NCBI GenBank assembly: GCA_007258455.2
Contig: VDFB02000001.1
Coordinates: 16,736,162-16,800,161 of the forward strand
DNA length: 64,000 bases
Origin: Sequoia sempervirens
Lineage: Eukaryota; Streptophyta; Pinopsida; Cupressales; Cupressaceae
Direction: 5' to 3'
Below are positions 1 to 17,869 of the stretch, in pieces. A program made the translations under genes and the position numbers. The notes under the pieces were generated by a model that saw only the letters and a list, made by a program, of their open reading frames with translations, ran no database searches and was not told the origin of the DNA. How positions within the stretch are numbered: position 1 is the stretch's first letter; each line of letters starts with the position of its first letter.

Positions 1-7094
<7,094 letters not shown>

Positions 7095-7590
7095 TCAACC
7101 ATAACTAAATGCCTTCCTCTTGATGTTGTAGCCTTCTCCACACTTTTAAATTGCCTTGGTAACTCTGTTGATCTACATAGAATCAACTCCCTTCTTGCTG
7201 AAATGAAAGATATGGAAATACATTCAAATGTTATCACTTATAACACTCTCATAAAGACTGTGTAAAGGGGATCACATTGAGGAAGAACTTGGTATTTTGC
7301 ACAAAATGGGGCACACACATTGTTTTCCTGATATTGTTACATATATATAGCACCCTAGTTGATGGGATTTGAAAAAGAGGCAGAGTAGATGAAGCTCTTG
7401 TTTTATTTGCTAAGATGATACAATCTAGCATTTCGCCTAATATTACTGCCTGCAATACACTAATTAATGGTCTTTACAAGGTGGCTAGGGAAGATAAGCT
7501 CTAAGGTTGGTAGCTGGAATGAAACATAGTTACTACTCTCCAAATATTGTCACATACAACACTCTAGTTAATGGTCTAAATCACTAACTC
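7095..7590 (+). pseudogene. Pentatricopeptide-repeat (PPR) protein pseudogene fragment
   Basis: Translating across frameshifts gives at least four consecutive PPR-like units. Diagnostic pieces are DVVAFSTLLNCL near 7120, NVITYNTLIK near 7225, PDIVTY near 7330, a unit containing VDEALVLFAKM and ITACNTLINGLYK near 7390-7475, and PNIVTYNTLVNGL near 7540. The VxTYNTLI signature at about 35-residue spacing is typical of P-class PPR proteins. These bind organellar RNA in mitochondria or plastids. The copy is broken by several frameshifts and stops, including one after TLIKTV. It lacks an N-terminal targeting region and an end, so it is a dead fragment. Its parent is probably a P-type PPR gene elsewhere in the genome. 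Confidence 0.8.
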
Positions 7591-8039
7591 GATATGTAAC
7601 TTGCAGTTTTACCATGGCTATGCCAGCAACTACGCTTTTATGACAAAAAATAGGACCTTGATAACTTCAAGGAGGAACATCGACAAATAGCACAATGAAG
7701 GAAATTCAAATAGGTGTTATGTTTGACCGGAAATAGTCTCATGCTGGCATACAAACTTTTTTACACAGTTATGTTTAAAAGGCTCAAAAAAACATGTCTC
7801 CAGCTCAAATATCTACTATCTCTAAAACCTGTCGATCTTCAATGTGGCACCATTATGACCAGACAATCAGAACATAAAGATTCATTATGGCAACTGGCCT
7901 GCATACATCCCCTGACCATAATGAACTACATTTAATATTTAATCTGACCAAACAAACCAACAAGAATGATCAATTTTTTCATCAATGAAGACTTCTTAGA
8001 AAATTTGTACCATTGAATGCAAAATTCAAGTTGGGGCCT

Positions 8040-8216
8040 TTCAAATTGGATATGCCTTCAGTGTAAAAAAATTATTTTAAAAAAGTATTTTTATATTGTC
8101 TTAATTTAAGACAATTAGAAAATTAAAAATATAATTTAAACATAAAATATATATTTAAGATAAAATTAATATTTTGTCTTAAATTATGTCTTAAAATCCC
8201 CTTTTGTGTAGTAGTG
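8040..8216. mobile_element. Possible small CACTA-like or MITE relic
   Basis: The right edge reads GTGTAGTAGTG (8206-8216). Its complement, CACTACTACAC, is the classic terminal start of plant CACTA/EnSpm transposons and their short derivatives. The interior is AT-rich and contains repeated GTCTTAA words and a palindrome around 8096-8116. A convincing matching left terminus was not found: CAGTGTAAAAAAA near 8059 is only weakly similar. No 3-bp duplication could be verified. Confidence 0.35.
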
Positions 8217-8654
8217 GTAGGAAGGAATTGTAGTTTGATATTAAAGATGATGCAATTTGTCACAGAACTTATTGGAAGATTCTGCCCAAATTGTGTTATA
8301 TTGTTAGTATTTTTTTCTACTTTATGCTCGCTATTGGTTTCCACTCCTCCAAACTCTTCCTCACTGGTATTGACCTTTCACTTGTCCAATTTTGTGAGTT
8401 GTAGCTTGAAAATAAAATATTGATAGGGTATTAGGGTATGCTTATTAAAACTCAATAAATAGTAAAAAGAGGGGAAAAATAAAGCCCTCGTTTGAAAAAT
8501 GTTTTAGCAGATGATAAGCCCTTGTTTCAAGTTTACGCAATAGGTATTTTTGGTGCAACAAGCAACCTAAGTGGCCAAATAGCTCACTTAGGTAGAGGTC
8601 CCATGAGGGGGGCTTAAGCTCTATGGATTATGATCAAATTCAAAAGAAACAAGA

Positions 8655-8800
8655 ATAGAGGAGTAATAGTCATTTTTATTTTTTTGATATTAGTCATTTA
8701 TTTAGTAATTTTTATTTGTCTGATATTAGTCATTTATCTAGCCATTTATTTAGTCATTTATTTAGTCATTTAGTTGTGATTTTACCCAATGACCAAATTA
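8655..8800. repeat. Short tandem array built on TAGTCATTTATT
   Basis: Degenerate units of roughly 12 bp (TAGTCATTTATT and variants) are repeated. A palindromic cluster of TTAGTCA and TGACTAA words follows (about 8829-8880). The array lies just upstream of the leader block shared by the gypsy elements and may be the outer, decayed part of element 1. Confidence 0.6.
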
Positions 8801-9213
8801 GTCATTTATTTTCCAAATACTACTAGTGTTAGTCACATGACTAAAATTTTTAGTCATGTGACTAAAAGTTTTAGTCACGTAGTCATTTATTTTCCAAATT
8901 CTACTAGTGTTTTTCATACCAACTAGGCACATAGTCTTTGTAGGGGAGTCAAAACATTGTGTGCTTTGTTTGTAAGTAAGCTATTGACGTATTCAATCCC
9001 CTTGTACTATTTGTTGATCCTGGGTGAAGAGAAATATAGCTTACTTAAGTCCTTTGTGTAACCAAAGGGAGCATTACATCGTTTAATCTTTCCCCTTGCA
9101 CTTCATATGAGACTGGGGAGTAGCCAAAAATGGTTAGTGTTCTCTTCCTAGTGGGACCTGCTTGGGGATTTCATCACCCTAAGGGATGATTTCAACCATG
9201 CATACTGGCGGGG

Positions 9214-9221
9214 TATATAAA
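9214..9221 (+). promoter_or_regulatory. TATA-like box in the element 1 leader
   Basis: TATATAAA lies in a block aligned with the leaders of element 2 (41079) and element 3 (54601). The common order is a ggGTGATCCTGGGTG-like sequence (not identified in element 3), a CTAGTGGGA/CTTGGGAAA stretch, a CACCCTA-rich stretch, then the TATA box. Conservation across diverged copies suggests a function, possibly an internal start for a shorter transcript. The promoter role is inference. Confidence 0.45.
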
Positions 9222-9619
9222 GGGGGGAGGCCAAAGCTATACCCCAATCTAGTCATGTCATGTCTGGTGGAGTGTTGAAGCTAGGGTGATACCTAGATAG
9301 ACATGAAGAGTTGGTCTGAGCCTTCAGTATCTTGTTGGGGTTTTTGATTCATGCTTGTGATGGGTTAGTGTTCACAGTTGTGCCTCACATACTGAGCGTA
9401 TATGGAGCACTTGCTAGATTGCCTTGTTTAGCCTAGTTAGAGGACTGTGTTGGCCATACCCCTCATACTAATCATAGGATTGTGCTGCTTGAACTAACTT
9501 TTTTGTGTAAAACTAGTACAGATCTTACTAGTCAAGTCAGTCTTTCCTTTTTTCTTGTTGTTTGAAGTATTTTTTGTCCTTTTCCATAGCCATTTTTTCC
9601 AAGTCAAGTTCAAGTTTGT

Positions 9620-9805
9620 TGATAGAGGCGACCACACCCTGAATAGGGGCAACCCTAAACTCAAGAGGGGCGATCCTCCCCTCTGTCTCAGTCACTTTTG
9701 AGTCAAAATTTTCCATCTTTCACTCAAACAGGTGACCCCACCCTGAACAGGGGCGACCACACCCTAACAGGAGCGACTAGGCCTAGAACAAGGGCGACCC
9801 CGTCC
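9620..9805. repeat. GC-richer degenerate repeats (GGGGCGACC units)
   Basis: Units like AGGGGCGACCACACCCTGAA recur about every 20-30 bp in an otherwise AT-rich leader. Related units reappear at 10200-10340 (CCCTAGGGACAGGCAACC). They interrupt the leader between the TATA block and gag. No coding signal is evident. Confidence 0.6.
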
Positions 9806-9879
9806 AAACAACTATTTTTCATTTTGAATAGTCAATCCCATTTCCTGTTCTATCATTCTGTCAGTTCATTTTGTCATTT

Positions 9880-10130
9880 CCTCAGTCTGTTTTCCCATTC
9901 CGTGAACCTATTCATCCATTTAGAAAGTTTGTTCTCCCGTTCCGTGAACCCATTCATCCATTTAGAGAGTTCGTTCACCATCCGAGGAACCCATTTCATC
10001 ATTCGAGGAACTTGTTTTGTCATTTGAGGAACCCATTTTGCCATTCAGAGAATCCAGTTCATTGTTTAGGGATTTTGTTTCACCATTTCGGGGAACTTGT
10101 TCCATCATCTGGTGAGTCCGTTTCACTACT
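9880..10130 (+). repeat. Minisatellite in the leader (CCGTGAACCCATTCATCCATTT units)
   Basis: Roughly 24-40 bp units that include GAACCCATTCATCCATTT are repeated, degrading rightward into GAGGAACCCATTTTGCCATT forms. Because the unit length is close to a multiple of three, open frames of 90-109 codons run through it. These encode Phe/His/Pro/Arg-rich repeats and look like repeat artefacts rather than genes. Confidence 0.65.
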
Positions 10131-10199
10131 TGTTATGCTTGTCTACCCGTTTTGATAGCTTGTTTGACCTTGTTTCTGATTTAAACAACTCCAAAAACC

Positions 10200-10340
10200 A
10201 GTTAGGCTACTAGGCCCTAGGAATAGGCAGCCAAGCCCTAGGGACACGTGACCGGGCCCTAGGGACAGGCAACCAGGCCTTGGGAACAGGCGATCATGCC
10301 CCTTAGATAGGCAACCTCGCCCCTTGAATAGGCAACCCTA
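10200..10340. repeat. Tandem CCCTAGGGACAGGCAACC-like units
   Basis: About six degenerate units of roughly 24 bp, each containing a palindromic CCCTAGGG or a variant followed by ACAGGCAACC. They resemble the repeats at 9620-9805 and may be one array split by the minisatellite. Confidence 0.6.
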
Positions 10341-10614
10341 CCCAATCTAGAGAGTCAAATAGTTGGGGGCCTAAAACCTTATCATTTATTGTGATCTAGA
10401 CACTTTCATCCCATTTCGTTCATTTGTAATTCATCCTTTAGTCCATTTTCACTTTCCAAAGGTCATTTAGTCATCACCCACATCATATAGGCACTCTTAG
10501 AGCATCTCTAGGTTACATCGTTCATCATCGTTTTCTTGATCTAAATCCCCTAAACCTTATTTTAGAGGTTATTATCCGAATTGACCTAGGCGTCTGAATC
10601 TGATCGTTATCCTA

Positions 10615-11040
10615 CACATCAGTCATCAACTTTGGCCCAATCAATCCACTTCCATCTTGAGGTGGATTCAGTGTCATAAGTCATCATCCTCCACCCAATC
10701 AATCCATTTCCATCTTGAGGTGGATTCAGTGCCATAATCATCTACCTGTCCTTCAACCAGATCAACCAATGCCTTAAGTCACCTAGGGTGATTTCCGAAC
10801 TGGGTTTAGAATCCCTTACATCATCCATCATCTAATCTTGTTGGTCATTTCATCAACGGATCTTGATCCATCATCTAATCCTATCAATCATTTTACCGAT
10901 CAATCCTTATCCAATCATCTAATCTCAATCCTATCCAATCATCTAATGAATCCTATCCAATTGTCCAAATCAACCCTTATCCAATCATCTAATCTTATCA
11001 TCCCATCAATCAATCCTTCATCCAATCCAATCAATCTTCC
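10615..11040 (+). repeat. Leader duplication and TCCAATCATCTAATC repeats
   Basis: A segment of about 75 bp containing CATCTTGAGGTGGATTCAGTG is duplicated in tandem (10617-10740). From 10850 on, short TATCCAATCATCTAAT units recur up to just before gag. This pyrimidine-rich stretch ends about 70 bp before the gag start at 11111. Confidence 0.6.
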
Positions 11041-11110
11041 AACCGTCATTTAGGTCATCCTTGCATTGAGTCTAGTCTCATCTAAGTCCACCCAGTAGTT
11101 CTACATTTTC

Positions 11111-13880
11111 ATGCCTATTCAGACTAGGTCACAAACCAAGAAGCAAATGGCACAACAACAAGGTCAAGGTTCCCAGTTGAACATCCCTCAAGATCCTAAC
11201 AACGTGGAAAACATCTCTCAAGATCCTAACAATGGTGTGAACATCCCTCAAGATCCCCATAATGGTGCTTCATCATAATCTAACACTGACGGTCAAAATA
11301 CTTCACTACCCGGTGATGAGAACATGATCAATCAGCCTGAAGTCACCATTGATGAATACCTAAGCAATCCCGCTAATGTTCAAATGAAATATCATCTCCT
11401 CGATGAGCGTGGGGATAAGATCATCGCTACTCTACTCATGAAGGGAGTGAAACCACCATCTAGTTTTGACATGTCATAGTACACCAACACCCAAACCCCT
11501 CTAGTGCATCAAGATCCGCAAAATGTTCCCAAAAATTCTTATGTTCCTAAAGGTACACCCATGGATAATTGGTATCATCTTGACTTTGGAAATGTTGTGA
11601 TACATCAGGTTGCCAATTATCCTCCCCTTCCATCTGTAGCCTCTACCGCACCATTTGATCCTTATGATCCATATGCCTACAACATGCCATAAAACATCTC
11701 GTCTACTCCACCACTCCCACCTCAATATCCTGGTCAACCACTCATCAACACTGGGGGCAATACCTTTCTTGCATTAACTCCACCATCAGGACCTATACCC
11801 ACATGAAATCTCCTACTGCCCCCTCACGGTAACACTCCAACGTTCCAAAAACCTCCCGTTAATCCTCATCAATCCATTGCTTCGTACGCACCACCACAAA
11901 ATGCAACTATCCTTTCGCAAGCACCACCATAACATACTGCTACTATGTCCATCCCCATGCAACAACATCATCAACAACCCCCAAAATAGAATGTTTCAAT
12001 TCTAGAATAGAACATGCTACAACAAAATGTTCCGAACCCATAGTAACATACTATTTCTCATATACAACCTCCTCATTAGGCAACGCAAACTACATCACAC
12101 CTTCAACAACCACCTCATGGTACCTCTGCAGTAGTCCCACAACAACAACACATCCCATCTCTCCCCCCTGATAAAAAATCACATATGCACGTTCGCACAC
12201 AAATGCAACGTGATCCTCTCGCGCAATATCTCTACCATCCATCTAGCACATACACTGCTTATGCTAATCTGAATATCCATGTGGCCTCTTAGAATCCACC
12301 ATGGGCTCAACCGCCACTTTACACTAATCCTCCACAAGCACACACTAATCCGTACCCTCAAAATGTCAATTGGAAACTACCGCCGTATGCTACACAACAT
12401 CCAAACATTTCCTATAATTACCAATCCAATCCATATTACACTCAGCAACAACCGCCTTATCAACAGGGTGCTCCAACCACCTCTTACTACCAACAAGCGT
12501 CATCACAAAAACAAGGAACTTCCACATACTCGTATTACCAAGCTCCACACAATGCCCCATCTGTCAGCAACAACCACCTCAGCAACAGGAACCCTCCGCC
12601 CCTTATTACCGAAATCCATCATCATCCTATCTACCTTACGTTAATCTACAACCTGCTTATGCTAATCAGTATCAACCTACACCCTCATATGATCCCAATG
12701 CTTCCATCCCATCTTAATCACATCAACATTATCCACCCAATCTATTTAATCTGACTCCACCCACCAATAAAGATCTAGAGGATCTCAAAGCTGCATTGAA
12801 AGACCTACAAGCGGGTACGCCCAAGAAATCTTTCAAGTTCGAGGATATTTTTCCCTATCCATTTGATTCTTCAATCTCACTTATTCCCTTCCTGAAGCAC
12901 TTTGAGATACCCAAGTTCAAAAAGTATATAGGAACCAAAGATCTAAAAGCCCATCTACAAGAGTTCTATGCACAATGTAAGGATGTTCAACACTGTGACA
13001 ATTATCTCTTGCGTTTGTTCCCTAGGAGCTTAGGAGGGCATCCCTTAGATTGGTTCATGGGTCTTAAGAAGGGGACAATTTCTTCCTTCGCTGATCTTTC
13101 TAAACAATTTTTCAGATAGTTCTCCTTTAATTTGGAGAAAGACATTGACAGTCTAGACCTCTTGAAGGAGAAGCAACGCGATGGAGAAACTTTTGCTTTG
13201 CTAAATACCAAAAAAGGTGGTGAGTTGTAGCTAGCTATATGAAATCCCCTTCCAATGAGAAAGAAATTGCCACCCTTTTGTGGCTAATTCTCATCCAGAA
13301 ATGGCACATTCTCTTAATCCTCATTTTTTCACTACCTTCGCAGAGGTTATCGAAAAAGACCCCATCATTGAGAGAGCACTTGTCAATAAAGGACAAATTA
13401 AACTGTACAACTTGGATAAGGACAAGTCATCCGGTGACAAATCCCATTACTAGAATAAGAACAAGAATGTAGTCAACGAAGGTGTCACTGATACTAAACA
13501 TATTTAGGTGGCCAATACCTCCCAGAGGCAAAGACCATCCATTCCCAACGCCATATCCATGCCACAGGGGGCACTTCAACCCCCTCAAGAATCCAATCAA
13601 TGCAATCAAGTGAATGGTAAATGTCAATACACTCAATTAGCAAAATCCTTGAGCGTTGTCTTTAATAGGTTGTTGCAGGTCAATTACCTAATTATATATC
13701 CTATGACCAAGCCACCCGATGAATCCAAGCCTAAACCATCCTGGTTTAATGAGAATGAATATTGTGAGTTTCACAAGATTAAGGGGCATACCTTAAATAA
13801 GTGTTAGAGTCTGAAAATGTACATCCAGGATCTCATAGATGGGGGTGATATACATGTGGATGCCAACATGACACCTTCGT
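11111..13880 (+). pseudogene. Gag polyprotein pseudogene of element 1
   Basis: The start at 11111 is supported by a QTRSQ pentapeptide that also begins gag in element 3 (56290). The N-terminal half is rich in Pro, Gln and Tyr and carries many stops. The capsid-like core at about 12780-13200 includes FPYPFD, a KFKKYIGTKD segment and GHPLDWFMGLKKG, the usual capsid landmarks. Near 13764-13806 is the zinc-knuckle-like CEFHKIKGHTLNKC typical of Tat. Gag would form the particle in the cytoplasm and package element RNA. Most stops are TAG or TAA where Gln is expected, and frameshifts follow about 13230. It is not functional. Confidence 0.85.
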
Positions 13881-14414
13881 TTAATGCTCAATTATAGATA
13901 TATCAAAATGCTTTCCCCAAGCATAACCAAGGTCCTAGCACACCCAACACAAATCCTGGACCTAGTAACAATAACAACCAGGATAACATCACTAATAATA
14001 TCACCTACAAGAATTTCATGCTTAACTATGAGACTCTCATCCCGCATATTGGGCAAGCAGAACCATGGGTGTCTATGATACATGTCAAAGGCAAGGAGCC
14101 TCAATGTGCTATTACCACTCGTTGAACTCATATTACTATCCCTGGAGCATTCATGTCAGCCCCATCACCTCCTGTAAGCTCTCAGTATAACATCCTTGAC
14201 CATCTAGGAAAGACCACAACATAAATATCTATCCTAGATTTGCTAAATTCTTCTCTTGTATATCAAGAAATTTTGACAAAATCTTTACAGGATGCCAATT
14301 TCCCCAATGACATCGACCCCACATAGTTCCAAGCTCTGGTTGGACATCTTTCATCAACCTACCAACTAGGTTTCAGCCAAAATGACATTCCTACCATCAA
14401 TTCCAATCACAATT

Positions 14415-14790
14415 GACCCCTCCATGTAGAGGTTCTCATCGCTCGGCATAAAGTAAAGAGGGTCTTGATAGATAATGGCTCTACTCTTAATCTCTGTACA
14501 TTAAAGTTCATAAAGCGGGTAGGATATACCCATGCTGATTTAAGCAATCAGATCATCACTATAAAAGCTTATGATAATGTAGAAAGGGATTCTGAAGGGG
14601 TTATTAATCTTCCAATTCAAGTTGGCCCAGTTATACAATACACCACTTGTCATGTCCTTGATCTAGAACTCCCCTACAACCTTCTTCTTGTTTGACCATG
14701 GATTCATGCCATGCAAGCCATCCCGTCTACCTATAATCAATGCTTGAAGTTCTCGTTTAATGGAATGGAAGTTATGATACAAGCTGATCC
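14415..14790 (+). pseudogene. Aspartic protease region of element 1
   Basis: KRVLIDNGSTLN near 14457-14490 holds the active-site Asp-x-Gly pattern. It is followed by IKAYDN, then LPIQVGP, and the downstream PWIHAM and KFSFNG blocks that close Tat/Ogre protease domains. The enzyme would cleave the Gag-Pol precursor inside the particle. A TGA interrupts the segment just before PWIH (about 14696). Another weak region, from about 15240, contains Gly-rich words near LGLGYDKK that could be a G-patch remnant. I am not sure of that. Confidence 0.75.
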
Positions 14791-15868
14791 CCAACCATTT
14801 GAATATTGTTGTTCACTTGAAGCTTCTTTCCCTCATTCCCATTATTGTCTACAAGTGGAAATGGGACCACTGCCAACATCCTCATCCAATCCACCATCTA
14901 ATCCATCACCCACCACCTTATTTGCTCCATCTTCTTTATCCGATTCCATTATCACCAAGGTCTAGATCATTGACAAGGGATGTGGTGAGTATGAGATGCA
15001 TATTGCTTTGAACATGGAAACCATGCCACCCTCACCACACACATATGGTCAGCCCTCTAAGTTTTCACCAAAGGAAGAACAAAAGGCAGTCACCTTGAGC
15101 TCCAAAAATGTGGGAACCAACACTTATGTATCTCCTATGTTACCACAATATATGCCTGAAGATGTTATAAGTCAATGGATATATCGAAGAACCTGAACCT
15201 ACCCCCCCTTTAAAGGAATATTTTCAAGAGATGTATCCTTGGCCCTCTAAGTACACTGAGAAATACAATTATTAGGGGGGAGGTCTTGGTCCAAAAGAGC
15301 TAGGAAGAAAGCAACTGATTGACACTTCCATATGTCCAAAGAATTTAGGCTTAGGCTATGATAAAAAGAAAAAGGGTCCCATAGTGTCGACTAGTACTTA
15401 TAACAACGCCAGTGTGGGCGATGGTCTTTTGGAAGATCTACCAAAGGAAGAGTGTATCATACATGCGTATGATGATGTAGATCATGTAGACCTTTCCTCC
15501 ATGTTCGAATTACTATCCGTTTGCACCATCAACCTTTGCCTTCGCCATCTTGAACTCATAGATTGGGACCTATGTGAAAGAACACCTATCAAATCACTTC
15601 CCTTAGTGGATACCTATGTTCAAATCATGGGATTAGGGGAAAATGAATGCCCTAGTTGCAAAAATAAGAAAAAGAAAAATCCAAAAGGGTCACCTATTGA
15701 AAACCTCCTTGAGGCACTTCTTGACTTAGAAAAAGTCAAAACAAAGAATGTATCTGAAGGTGAAAACCTCAGTGAGGCACTGGAAGATGGGGATGTTCAT
15801 CTTCCCCTTGTGGGACATAGTTGTCTGAATGATCATCCATTCTGATCAAGGAAACACAGGAGGTAAAT
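14791..15868 (+). pseudogene. Protease-RT linker of element 1
   Basis: Decayed coding sequence connects protease to RT. It contains acidic segments (EECIIHAYDDVDHVDL near 15450) and a KNVSEGENLSEALEDGDVHLPL segment near 15745. Similar linker sequence (MVKTSLRHL and following) precedes RT in element 3, so it belongs to the polyprotein rather than being a separate gene. No enzymatic motif is seen. Confidence 0.6.
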
Positions 15869-17340
15869 TTGGGAACTGAAGAGGATCCTAAAATCACATA
15901 TGTAGCCAAATCTCTCTTAGAAGAACACTCTATCATCGTTCAACTCCTTAAAGAAGGAAAAATAAATTTCACATGGGCATATTCAGGCATGCCTTGGTTA
16001 GACCCTACCTTGGTAGTACACCATCTAGATGTATGTCTTGATGCCAAGCCTGTCAAACAAAAGCTTCAAAAAATGCACCCTCAAGTAGCCTTGCTAGTTA
16101 AGAAAGAGTTGGAGAAATTATTGGAAGCTGGATTCATAAGGCCCATCGACTACTCAGAATGGATCTCAAACATAGTACTTGTAGCTGAACCAACTAGCAC
16201 TATCATAGTTTGTACAAATTTTTGTGACCTCAACAAGGCTTGTCCTAAAGATGACTTTCCTTTGTTGAACATAGATATGCTAATAGACTTAACTATAGGG
16301 CACGAGATTCTTTCCCTCATGGATGGCTTCTCTAGATACAATTAGATTCAAATTGCACCTGAGGACCAACATAAGACATCCTTCACTACACCTTGGGGTA
16401 CATTCCATTATAATGTTATGCCCTTTGGTCTTAAGAACGCAGGGGCAACCTACCAATGAGCAATGACCGTCATCTTTCATGATCTTATCCACATCATCAT
16501 GGAAGACTATGTTGATGATCTATTAGGAAAATAAAGAACCAGAGCAGAACACCCTGTAGTCCTAAGGAAGATCTTTTAGCACCTAGAGCACTACAAGTTG
16601 CACCTCAATCTAAAAAAGTGTGTGTTCGGGGTTACGTCAGGAAAGTTTTTGGGCAATTTTTTGGGCTTCATTATCTCCAAGAGAGGTATATAAGTGGATT
16701 TGGCCAAGGTCAAAGCAATTATGGATATGCCTCCACCTCGCAACCTAAAATAGTTAAGGAGTCTCTAGGGTAAGCTATAGTCCATCAGAAGGTTCACAAC
16801 ACAATTAGCTTACAAGTTTCAACCATTCACCCACCTGCTAAAAAAGAATACATCCTTCAAGTGGGATCCTATGTGTCAGCAAGGTTTTGACAAGGTTAAA
16901 GAATACTTGGCTCATCCTCCCATTCTTATGCCTCCAATCCCAGGGAAGACACTTTTATTGTACATCTCATCTACTTTAGTGGCATTGGGGGCACTGCTAG
17001 CAGAACATGATGAATCATCCAAAGAATGAGTGATCTACTATATCAGTCAAACCTTAGTTGGCTATGAGCTCAACTATTTTTCAATGGAGAAGGCCTTCCT
17101 AGCCATATTTTTTTGTTCGCAGAAGCTTAGACATTACATGCTTTGTCATCCAGTCAAGTTAATATCAAAAGTTGACCCGCTTAAGTATTTGCTATCTAGA
17201 ACAACTTTGACTGGCCGAATGGCTAAACGGGTCATGTTGCTGAGTGAGTTTGACATAGAATATGTGGACTGCAAAGATATTAAGGGACAAGTGATAGCAA
17301 ATCAGTTAGTTGATGCTCCCCTGGTTGACACACATCCTTT
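15869..17340 (+). pseudogene. Reverse transcriptase and gypsy RNase H of element 1
   Basis: The segment stays in one frame to the pol end at 19132 without frameshifts. RT landmarks are MPWLDPTLVVHHL, LEKLLEAGFIRPIDYSEW, PKDDFPL, SLMDGFSRY (first catalytic Asp), MPFGLKNAGATYQ, EDYVDD (catalytic Asp pair) and KCVFG. The gypsy RNase H follows (YISSTLVALGALLAEHDE, then KLRHYMLCHPVKL). It would copy element RNA into DNA. The reading frame is broken by about ten stops, such as those at 16343 and 16457. Most fit CAG, CAA or CGA turned to TAG, TAA or TGA. Tat lineage membership is supported by the RNase H that follows. Confidence 0.92.
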
Positions 17341-17384
17341 GGTAACAAAATTTCCTAATGAAGAGGTCTTTATAGTAGCAGAAG

Positions 17385-17775
17385 CCACAACATGGACACT
17401 ATACTTTGATGGGTCATACACACATAACAGATCAAGGGCAAGCATCTTGTTTGTCACCCTCCAAGGTGATTATATCCCAAAGTCATTCAGACTAGCCTTT
17501 CCATGCACAAACAATATAGTTGAATATGAAGCCCTTCTCACCAGCCTTAGAATCACAATCAAATGGAATATCACTCACTTAATGGTCTTTGGAAATTCAC
17601 AATTAGTCATCAAATAGGTCAATGATGAGTTTTTAACAAAGGATGAGAATTTATTACCTTATAAACGCATGGTCGATGACTTTAAGAAGTATTTCACCTC
17701 TATTCAGTTTGACCAGATCCCTAGAGTATAGAAAAAAACTATTGATGCAATGGCTACAATTGGTTCCTTAATTGA
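17385..17775 (+). pseudogene. Second (archaeal-type) RNase H domain of element 1
   Basis: TLYFDGSYTHN opens a second RNase H fold. It continues through FRLAFPCTNNIVEYEALLTSL (Glu present) and VFGNSQLVIK, where the usual Asp of the GDSQ motif is Asn. A TAG follows VIK where element 3 has Gln. A dual RNase H arrangement is a recognised feature of Tat-lineage gypsy elements. With an altered catalytic Asp and stops, this copy is inactive. Confidence 0.88.
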
Positions 17776-17869
17776 CATGCCCAAGGATCAAATAGAGTGT
17801 GAATTCCTAGTTGAACAAGTTTTAATCCTTGCATACGATGTCCCTAAAAATGAGATGGTGTGCAAAATT

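Noticed and set aside
9698..10155. Overlapping open frames of 94-109 codons rich in Phe, His, Pro and Arg
   Set aside because: They run through a minisatellite in the gypsy leader. The open frame follows from repeat length, and no family motif is present.
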